The position numbers were made by a program, and so were the translations under genes. The notes beneath the pieces were generated by a model. It searched no databases, had not been told where the DNA came from, and saw nothing but the letters and a program-made list of their open reading frames with translations. This document shows, piece by piece, positions 55,681 to 64,000 of a stretch of 64,000 nucleotides of DNA (within the stretch, counting starts at the first letter, position 1; each line of letters begins with the position of its first letter). The stretch is from assembly GCA_947561585.1 (NCBI GenBank), contig CANNZV010001476.1, positions 120,131-184,130 of the forward strand, given 5' to 3'. This stretch comes from Caprella mutica. Taxonomy: Eukaryota; Arthropoda; Malacostraca; Amphipoda; Caprellidae.

Positions 55681-56716
55681 ACTAGTGGTTACCCGTGCAA
55701 AATGCACGGTAACGTGCATATATTATTAATATTTTCAATATTAACATTTAAGTACATTAATTATTATTTTTGTTCATACACTTTACACATCCTATTTTTC
55801 ATTACATTTCATACGAATTAGGTACCAGTAAAGAGTAATTTTCTGTCCCGTGACGTCATCATTTTGTGTAGAATAGGTACTGTCGTATAGATTATAAATT
55901 ATTATATAAAATAGCTGTATAAATAACTACAAATTACAAACATTATTCAAATAATCACATTATGAAAAATTAAATCAATTAGCTACATTAATCAGTTCAA
56001 TGCTTAAAATAGAAGAAATAAAATCGTCATACAGGTAGCAGCTGATATTTTAATCTTTTTATTTAATTAATATAATAATGTAAAATTCGTTATTATTTTA
56101 TTCAATGTAGTTTAAATATAATTTATTTCTAATATTTATTCATATACCCACCCGTCAAAATCAATATTAACATTAATTAATATATTTTAATCGTGCGATA
56201 TTTGTCATATATTTTTGTGAGGAAAAATGATGACCAGCGTAGAATTTTATTTTTCATTTTCTAATTTTCGTCATATCGCGAAAAGTACTTTGAATTTCGG
56301 AAAACGGTTAACGCAGTCATTTTTGTAGACCATTTTTACATATTGTACATATTTTTTCGATTAGATTAATGCAAATTTTATTTTTTTATTTATTTCGTAT
56401 GTTACCATGCATGTATTTGCCGATTTGAATTAAATCCCTATGTATTCTATTAAAACCTAAAATTCGAATAATTCAAAAACCCGTTCGAATTTCGTAAAAC
56501 AAATCAAAATCGTTCTATAGGACCAGAGGCCGAAGGTCGAAAACCCGTTTGAATTTCGAAAAATCCTTTTAACACGTTAAATTCGACACGACTTTCTAAA
56601 AAGTTGTAAATTTTCAAGTCTCTAGGTCTAACCGTTTGTGAGTAATAAAGCTCCAAGTAACACACATACACACACACACACACAGATGTAGCGTATTATA
56701 TATATAGACTCTACTA
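55681..56716. mobile_element. 1 kb insertion in the LINE ORF1 (starts ACTAGTGGTTACCCGTGC)
   Basis: The ORF1-like frame stops at the ILSSIVE position and resumes as QKTLLNKLSSIDNRNQE across this segment. The insertion begins ACTAGTGGTTACCCGTGC (plus strand) and ends with (CA)n and a (TA)n tract before GACTCT. This ACTAG..ACCCG start and TATATA tail are common to a widespread class of insect non-autonomous repeats; superfamily not assigned. Confidence 0.6.
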
Positions 56717-57062
56717 TTGAAGAGAGGATAGCTTGAATTGGGTCTGATGTTTGAGTTTGGTTGTGGTTTGGTGAACTATTTTTCTTTGGTCTTCCCACTC
56801 TTTTCACTGTCACTGGTTGATAACTTCTTAGATTTTTCACTGCTGCGGCTATTTTGTCTGCCTCGGATCTCAAATCACCCAATACCGTGGTACACTCCGA
56901 TTCACTCTCAATGTCCTCGTCGAAAGTATCAAGAGTATCAAGACTATCCGGGAGAGAGACATGATATTGTACTAGTGGCTTATCAAATAATGATAACTTT
57001 CTGGAGCTTCCACGACACCACACGTACGTCTTGACGCTAGTACAGTAGTTCTCACAGTTCAA
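56628..57062 (-). pseudogene. LINE ORF1-like frame
   Basis: Up to the insertion junction at about 56717 the frame reads acidic SDLRSEADKIAAAVKNL-type helix and KRVGRPKKNSS, a basic AT-hook-like patch; downstream of the insertion 55365-55547 continues with NITAKLDWIEQASLEKIVKL (coiled-coil-like). The last 25 codons before the printed stop come from the inserted DNA. RNA-binding or chaperone-type ORF1 is inferred from position only. Confidence 0.5.
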
Positions 57063-57164
57063 GAAAAGAATGAGAAAATATGTAAAATAAACATAAGTAC
57101 ATAAACAAAACCACTAAATTAATTCTAGTGAAAATGTTTCTAACCTTTATGAACATTAGCACCA

Positions 57165-58180
57165 ATATTATCACAATGTTATCACAATGTTATCACAATG
57201 TTATCACAATGTTATCACAATGTTATCACAATGTTATCACAATGTTATCACAATGTTATCACAATGTTATCACAATGTTATCACAATGTTATCACAATGT
57301 TATCACAATGTTATCACAATGTTATCACAATGTTATCACAATATTATCACCAATATTATCACCAATATTATCACCAATATTATCACCAATATTATCTCCA
57401 ATATTATCACAACATTATCACAACATTATCACAATATTAGCACCAATATTAGCACCAATAGTATCACAATATTATCACAATATTATCACAACATTATCAC
57501 AACATTATCACAATATTATCACAATATTATCACAACATTATCACAACATTATCACAATATTATCACAATATTATCACAACATTATCACAATATTATCACA
57601 ATATTATCACAACATTATCACAACATTATCACAATATTATCACAATATTATCACAACATTATCACAATATTATCACAATATTATCACAACATTATCACAA
57701 TATTATCACAATATTATCACAATATTATCACAACATTATCACAACATTATCACAACATTATCACAACATTATCACAACATTATCACAACATTATCACAAT
57801 ATTAGCACCAATATTAGCACCAATAGTATCACAATATTATCACAATATTATCACAATATTATCACAACATTATCACAACATTATCACAACATTATCACAA
57901 TATTATCACAATATTATCACAATATTATCACAACATTATCACAACATTATCACAATATTATCACAACATTATCACAACATTATCACAACATTATCACAAT
58001 ATTATCACAATATTATCACAATATTATCACAATATTATCACAATATTATCACAATATTATCACAATATTATCACAATATTATCACAATATTAGCACCAAT
58101 ATTAGCACCAATATTAGCACCAATATTAGCACCAATATTAGCACCAATATTATCACAATATTAGCACAATGTCGTTATTA
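57165..58180. repeat. 11/12-bp minisatellite of 1 kb
   Basis: Units ACAATGTTATC (11 bp, first 160 bp, homogeneous), ACAATATTATC and ACAACATTATC (11 bp, mixed), ACCAATATTATC and ACCAATATTAGC (12 bp). The 12-bp units occur in three patches (57345-57405, 57440-57465, 57800-57830 and again at the end), shifting the reading frame. The 325-codon open frame is a consequence of the stop-free unit. Confidence 0.95.
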
Positions 58181-58209
58181 CTGAGGAAATAAGTTAGGTT
58201 TTTAATATA

Positions 58210-58418
58210 TTGTAAATTACAAATTATCGGTCAGTTACACATTTTTGTCTTATAAGAAAATAAACAATATACCTAATAATTATTTATTTTTTCTTTTATT
58301 GGTACCCAAGATACCTGTATGTATCATGGGTTCAAATTAAAATAAAATAATTATTATATCATTTTTTTCATTTATGACTGAAAATATGAAACTGACCGAT
58401 AATTCGTAATTTACCCAA
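58210..58418. mobile_element. MITE, family GGGTAAGTTCCGAA, copy 3
   Basis: Left GTAAATTACAAATTATCGGT, right inverted GGGTAAATTACGAATTATCG then GTCAGTTTCATATTTTCAGTC. Longer AT-rich interior than the other two copies. Confidence 0.65.
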
Positions 58419-58419
58419 G

Positions 58420-59074
58420 TCTAATGTTCTCTAAAGTGTATAATATTATTCACTACATAAATAAAGAGAAAAGCAACTAATCTTTTTATTGACTAAAAGT
58501 TCCGAGAAGTCAGTCATAGGGAGAGTATTTGGAGATGAGGAAAGATGTAAAGCTAATAGAAAATGGCTACTGTGAATTAGATTGGAGGAACTTGGAGGCA
58601 GAAAAGTTTTAGAGTTAACTACTACACTAACTACAGGGTGAAGTGAGGACAGATAAAAGTTAAGGTTTTTAGTTCTAACGTGCTATCTTAGAACGTGTTA
58701 TTTTATTACAAGCTAAGGAGGAGACCAATTAGTTAAAGTGTTTTTTTAAGAATTGACAATAATAAATACCTAAGCTGAATTATGGATTTACTAAAAAACA
58801 GTTTCTTGAAGCCGATGGTTCTGTATTTACAATAAGAAATGAATAACTAAAGAACGTAAAGGTTAGAAGCGATTATTTTTTCCTCAGTGATTTCCCTTTC
58901 AGATGTTGCTGTCCTGAATTTAAAAGTAACCAAAATATGAGTTATGGAGCTAATCCTCCGTCTGTGCCTGGTTATTAAAAAGAAAAAAGGATATTTGAAT
59001 AACTCTTGTTATCAAATACAACAAATTTCTCTATTATTCGTTTTTATAGTTCTTTTATTAGCCTTCATTATAAC
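58420..59074. other. unassigned AT-rich stretch
   Basis: No gene or repeat supported. Confidence 0.35.
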
Positions 59075-59078
59075 TTAA

Positions 59079-60876
59079 AGGTCCTCTCCACTCTAAATTA
59101 AAAAAATTCTGGTATTATTTTAAATTTGTAGAGCTAAGGTTATATAACATATCGCAGTAAACAGAATTGAAATTGATCAAGTATTCTGTTCACAATTAAT
59201 TATACAAGAAATATTCGCATTTCTTTTTTTCTAATTCTGAGATTCATAATTTCATTAGAAGAAAAAGCCCCCCATACTTGAGTAGGATGTTTGTTCGTAT
59301 ATACATAGCGCATACCTATTCAAAATTTCAAATCACAGATCTGCGTTCAAATAGAAAGTGTATAAAAATTAACGGATCTCGATATCGGAAAATGTTATGA
59401 TATATGAAAACGATTAGTAAGAAATACTTGATTAGGTAATTGAATTCTTTATATGGATCCATTGTCTTAGAACTACACTATTACGATAAATATTAAAGTG
59501 AATCTTAGAATACCTACCGTAACTTACGCGGATAAGGCGGATTATGGATACGCTAAGACCGGCCTAGCTATGCTAGAACCTATGTACCTATAATATTAAA
59601 GTTAGGTAACAGTAAATCTGAGTAAGGCAGGGTTTGCACAATAGTTTGAGTCAGCTTTAATTGGTCCATACCTTACTTTGCATCTGTGTCTCAGTGTCTG
59701 CATGATATGTTGTTAAAAAATAGGTCATAAGAATTAGCCTAAAGGCCATTTTACACGTACACTCTTTTCCCCACATTCATTCCCTATGTGTAAATCTAGA
59801 CCCCGCCCATACAAGCAATGAGCGTTAGTGATTACTGATGCGCTTTTGCAAGTACAGTGCCAATGCAGACGTTCAACCAACGTTTAACAAAAAAAAAAAA
59901 CTTTATTTTCTCTGAAATACAGTATTTTCAGCTGAAGTATTTTATGTCATTAAATAATTGATGTTTATCTATATCATAATAGCGAGGCACACCGCCTCTC
60001 TCCCCCCTTTCTTTATTATTAAATAATATGCATGAAGCGAATAGATTTTTCACAGTTTCATATTAATTATTAAAAATTGATTAAAACTTTTTTCCTGAGG
60101 AAAACAACGTTCGATTCATCACTGTTATTATACAAACGCTATTATCAACATCACCGTTCTTCTTCACTGCCGCTCATGAGTCAAAAATCAAGACATGCTT
60201 GATATGGCGGGATTGTGTTCCTCACTAGTGCCGCTCACCTAATAAAGGCTATTTTGGCTTGTAGTGGGCGGGGCTTAGTGCCTCAAACGGGAATTCCGTA
60301 GGTAATGAGTGTACGTGTAAAAGGGCCTTAAGCCCTAATGCATGCTGTATGATGTGAAATTGAACATCGGTCAAAAATAAAGTCATATAGATACAAAGTA
60401 TAATATTAGACAAAAGCTCAATTGACTCAATTCTCCAAATTATAGTACATTTTAAGTTAATGTACGAATAACTAATAAGAGTGTTGTGGTATCACGCTGA
60501 AATGGAAATTCTATCAAATTAATCAAATATTATCCATTAAGTAGGCAGGTGTCTTTGTCAAGCATTTTTAGTTTGTTACAAAGTAACTCGATTAACACAA
60601 AGAACATCTTGAGTGACAATACGGTACCGGTAGCAATGATATCTATCAATCAGCTTTGTTCTTGTTTTGATTTTGTTGGATCGTGTTATCCTATCGAACA
60701 GGGGGGCTTTTTCTTTGCTTGAAATTCAGAGGTGTAGTAGAAAGAACGGAAAAAAATCTTAGATTACATATTATAATAAAACTATAGAACCAAATTTGAA
60801 ATGGTTTGCAGTCTTATTATCAGTAACATTAGTTCTAATGCATAGAGAAATAAAAAAATTAGAGTGGAGGGGACCT
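59079..60876. mobile_element. piggyBac-like non-autonomous element, TSD TTAA, copy 2
   Basis: AGGTCCTCTCCACTCTAATT-like left end and inverted AGGTCCCCTCCACTCTAATT at the right; TTAA at 59075-59078 and 60877-60880. The right end shares GGTTTGCAG..TTAGTTCTA with the copies at 22.9 and 50.3 kb. No transposase. Confidence 0.82.
59743..60328. mobile_element. MITE nested in the piggyBac-like element, TSD TAA
   Basis: Left AGGCCATTTTACACGTACAC, right inverted AGGCCCTTTTACACGTACAC; TAA at 59740-59742 and 60329-60331. Subterminal GCCCCGCCCA words on both sides. Confidence 0.82.
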
Positions 60877-60934
60877 TTAAAGCCTCAAACTTTTATTTGT
60901 CAACACTTAACTGAAATCTTATCGATATATAAAT

Positions 60935-63165
60935 AGAGGGGGTATATTAGTGTGATTAGAGGGGATATATAAGAGTGAATAGAGGGGTTATATAAGAGTG
61001 AATAGAGGGTGTATATCAGTGTGAATAGAGGGGGTATATTAGAGTGTATAGAGGGGGTATATCAGTGTGAATAGAGGGGGTATATCAGTGTGAATAGAGG
61101 GGGTATATCAGAGTGAATAGAGGGGATATATCAGAGTGAATAGAGGGGGTATATCAGAGTGAATAGAGGGGATATACCAGAGTGAAAAGAGGGGGTATCA
61201 GTGTGAATAGAGGGGATATATCAGTGTGAATAGAGGGGGTATATCAGTGTGACTAGAGGGGTTATATCAGAGTGAATAGAGGGGGTATATCAGAGTGAAT
61301 AGAGGGGATATATCAGAGTGAATAGAGGGGATAAATCAGAGTGAATAGAGGGGGTATCAGGGTGAATAGAGGAGGTATATCAGAGTGAATAGAGGGGATA
61401 TATCAGAGTGAATAGAGGGGATATATTAGAGTGAATAGAGGGGGTATATCAGAGTGAATAGAGGGGGTATATCAGAGTGAATAGAGGGGGTATATCAGAG
61501 TGAATAGAGGGGGTATATTAGTGTGAATAGAGGGGATATATCAGAGTGAATAGAGGGGATATATCAGAGTGAATAGAGGGGTTATATAAGAGTGAATAGA
61601 GGGGGTATATCAGTGTGAATAGAGGGGGTATATTAGAGTGTATAGAGGGGGTATATCAGTGTGAATAGAGGGGGTATATCAGTGTGACTAGAGGGGTTAT
61701 ATCAGAGTGAATAGAGGGGGTATATCAGAGTGAATAGAGGGGATATATCAGAGTGAATAGAGGGGATATATCAGAGTGAATAGAGGGGATAAATCAGAGT
61801 GAATAGAGGGGGTATCAGTGTGAATAGAGGAGGTATATCAGAGTGAATAGAGGGGATATATCAGAGTGAATAGAGGGGATATATTAGAGTGAATAGAGGG
61901 GGTATATCAGAGTGAATAGAGGGGGTATATCAGAGTGAATAGAGGGGGTATATTAGAGTGAATAGAGGGGGTATATCAGAGTGAATAGAGGAGATATATT
62001 ATAGTGAATAGAGGGGGTATATCAGAGTGAATAGAGGGGGTATATCAGAGTGAATAGAGGGAGTATTACAGAGTGAATAGAGGGGGTATATCAGAGTAAA
62101 TAGAGGGGGTATATCAGAGTGAATAGAGGGGGTATATCAGAGTGAATAGAGGGGGTATATCAGAGTGAATAGAGGGGGTATATCAGAGTGAATATAGGGG
62201 GTATATCAGAGTGAATAGAGGGGGTATATCAGAGTGAATAGAGGGGGTATATCAGAGTGAATAGAGGGGGTATATCAGTGTGAATAGAGGGGATATATCA
62301 GAGTGAATAGAGGGGGTATATCAGTGTGAATAGAGGGGGTACATCAGAGTGAATTGAGGGGGTATATCAGAGTGAATAGAGGGTATATCAGAGTGAATAG
62401 AGGGGTATCAGTGTGAATAGAGGGGGTATATCAGAGTGAATAGAGGGGATATATCAGAGTGAATAGAGGGGATATATCAGTGTGAATAGAGGGGGTATAT
62501 CAGAGTGAATAGAAGGGGTATATAAGTGTGAATAGAGGGGGTACATTAGTGTGAATAGAGCGGGTATATTAGTGTGAATAGAGGGGTATATCAGACTGAA
62601 TAGAGGGAGTATATCAGAGTGAATAGAGGGGGTATATCAGAGTGAATAGAGGGGGTATATCAGAGTGAATATAGGGGGTATATCAGAGTGAATATAGGGG
62701 GTATATCAGTGTGAATAGAGGGAGTATATTAGTGTGAATAGAGGGGGTATATCAGAGTGAATAGAGGGGGTATATCAGTGTGAGTGGAGGAAGTATATCA
62801 GAGTGAATAGAGGGGGTATATCAGAGTGAATATAGGGGGTATATCAGTGTGAATAGAGGGGATATATCAGTGTGAATAGAGGGGGTATATCAGAGTGAAT
62901 AGAGGGGGTATATCAAAGTGAATATAGGGGGTATATCAGTGTGAGTAGAGGAAGTATATCAGAGTGAATAGAGGGGGTTTATCAGAGTGAATAGAGGGGG
63001 TATATCAGAGTGAATAGAGGGGGTATATCATTGTGAATAGAGGGGGTATATCAGTGTGAATAGAGGGGGTATATCAGAGTGAATATAGGGGGTATATCAG
63101 TGTGAGTAGAGGAAGTATATCAGAGTGAATAGAGGGGGTATATCAGAGTGAATAGAGGGAATCTC
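60935..63165. repeat. 22-23 bp minisatellite of 2.2 kb, about 100 copies
   Basis: Unit 'GTGAATAGAGGGGGTATATCA' plus GA; variant positions (GAG/GTG, GGGGG/GGGGA, TATCA/TATTA, ATAG/ATATAG) recur in blocks. A segment around 61250-61510 is repeated at about 61685-61990, and 60984-61070 at about 61579-61670, so higher-order duplications exist. Confidence 0.96.
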
Positions 63166-63184
63166 AGTACCATGCAGATTCAAG

Positions 63185-63390
63185 GTACCCGTAGTTGAGA
63201 TGGGTATACCGTAGTTCAGATGGGTATACCGTAGTTCAGATTGGCAAACCGTATAGTTCAGATGGGCAAACAGTAGTCCAGATGGGTATACCATAGTCCA
63301 GATGGGTATACCATAGTCCAGATGGGTATACCATAGTCCAGATGGGTATACCATAGTCCAGATGGGTATACCATAGTCCAGATACGTATA
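63185..63390. repeat. 20-21 bp minisatellite (CAGATGGGTATACCATAGTC)
   Basis: About nine copies, five of them identical; the left edge has GTAGTTGA/GTAGTTCA variants. Confidence 0.92.
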
Positions 63391-63615
63391 CCATAGTTCA
63401 GAGTACCGTAGTTCAGAGTACCGTAATTCAGAGTACCGAAGTTCAGAGTACCGTAGTTCAGAGTACCGTAGTTCAGAATACCGTAGTTCAGAGTACCGTA
63501 GTTCAGAGTACCGTAGTTCAGAGTACTGTAGTTCAGAGTACCGTAGTTCAGAGTACCGTAGTTCAGAGTACCGTGGTTCAGAGTACAGTAGATCAAAGTT
63601 CTGTGTTACAGAGTA
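63391..63615. repeat. 15-bp minisatellite (AGAGTACCGTAGTTC)
   Basis: About 15 copies. It shares TACC.TAGT.CAGA with the preceding array and seems to be a shortened derivative. Minus-strand frames of 112-187 codons run through both arrays and are rejected. Confidence 0.92.
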
Positions 63616-63619
63616 CCGA

Positions 63620-64000
63620 AGTTCATTCAAAGTTAAAACCATATTAATAAAATCTACCATTCACGGATCCAATAAGCTAGGAAGCAATAGTTACCCAAAA
63701 AATTACAAATATTAAAATCTACTACACACAACAAATTAGTTAATCACTCGATTAATATTACGTTCATTAATAATTGATGGCACCTGTGAATAGGAGGATG
63801 AAGAACATTTTAAAAAAGAATTGAAAGACTAGAGTTTTCAAGATGCATACCAATTACCTACAGTGACTGTAGCAAGTATCCCTAGATCCGTTCAGAGTTC
63901 AGCGAAACTCTTCTTGTGGTTGTCTTTCAAGTTCGTCAACAATCCTTGGAGATTTATCGCCTTCTTCCTCTAGCCTATGTTGAGGAATTTAGCTTCGTCT
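63620..64000. other. window end, unassigned, possible exon or element start
   Basis: From 63885 to the edge the sequence is less AT-rich. After CCCTAG the plus strand stays open for 38 codons to the window end; the minus strand reads EEEGDKSPRIVDELERQPQE before a stop. Neither is recognised. Confidence 0.3.

Larger units (their letters stand above)
51780..57062 (-). mobile_element. nearly full-length CR1/jockey-like LINE, decayed, interrupted
   Basis: Minus-strand non-LTR retrotransposon. Order from 5': ORF1-like frame (57062-56717, and after the insertion 55680-55360), an endonuclease region with scattered fragments (about 55000-53900), reverse transcriptase pieces (53800-52300) and the conserved C-terminal block (52117-51827: THSYQTRS ... 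RNFIVYRAIHLFNNIPDNLK). Many stops and frameshifts. The element is unusually AT-rich, with TAAAAT in most 50-base intervals on the plus strand. Same general type as the fragment at 14740. Confidence 0.8.

Noticed and set aside
57128..58164. 225-325 codon frames of YHNIITILSQ-type repeats
   Set aside because: An 11/12-bp minisatellite without stops explains them; several overlapping frames are equally open.
63097..63660. 187- and 112-codon minus frames (SELRYSELRY repeats)
   Set aside because: Produced by the 15- and 21-bp arrays.

Overview
The window is eukaryotic nuclear DNA, AT-rich and crowded with repeats. Split protein-coding exons carry GT/AG boundaries, and the mobile DNA types (mariner/maT, pogo-like, piggyBac-like, hAT-like, Ty3/Gypsy, RNase H-bearing and CR1/jockey-like LINEs) are those of an insect. 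A hemipteran such as a planthopper is my guess; nothing in the sequence proves the species. There are no operons, no rRNA and no convincing complete tRNA gene.

Region 1 (1.8-18.4 kb, minus strand) holds the one clear host gene, an alpha-1,3-fucosyltransferase (GT10, FucTC-like). I reconstruct eight coding exons with matching reading phases, plus a probable membrane-anchor exon. Its introns are full of mobile DNA: a pogo-type element, a TATA-flanked element with a GGTCGGACGGGG terminus, several MITEs, a dead hAT-like transposase, a perfect-looking 0.66 kb foldback, and LINE scraps. The first coding exon is not identified.

Region 2 (19-30 kb) has few genes. It contains nested MITEs, the first copy of a foldback element whose ends are tandem repeats of ATTCGCCGAAAACAC, an unrecognised 109-codon ORF, a long palindrome, and a series of minisatellites (20 bp at 23.4 kb; related 18-20 bp units at 24.7, 27.4 and 28.1 kb).

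Region 3 (30-35.5 kb) is a stack of insertions. A minus-strand Ty3/Gypsy pol is split by a plus-strand LINE with RNase H. That LINE is in turn split by the second foldback copy, which is bounded by a 7-bp duplication (CGATTGG).

Region 4 (35.5-42.4 kb) has a 60-bp tandem repeat, a 22-bp minisatellite, four small phase-consistent exons forming the 3' end of an unrecognised minus-strand gene (38.4-39.1 kb), a second foldback family with CATGAGCCCCCCGGT repeats, and a 123-bp tandem repeat.

Region 5 (42.4-50.5 kb) appears to be one old inverted-repeat element of about 1.7 kb swollen to 8 kb by nested insertions. These include an apparently intact 339-residue maT-type mariner with perfect inverted repeats, two TTA-flanked MITEs, and a TTAA-flanked piggyBac-like element that itself contains a minisatellite-rich CCCAGCTAACCA element.

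Region 6 (51.8-57.1 kb, minus strand) is a decayed but nearly full-length CR1/jockey-like LINE interrupted by a 1 kb insertion. Region 7 (57.1-63.6 kb) is mostly minisatellite: an 11/12-bp array of 1 kb, another TTAA-flanked piggyBac-like element with a nested TAA-flanked MITE, a 2.2 kb array of 22-23 bp units with higher-order duplications, and two short arrays. The main biological theme is foldback-type elements built from short tandem words, next to minisatellites that may derive from them.
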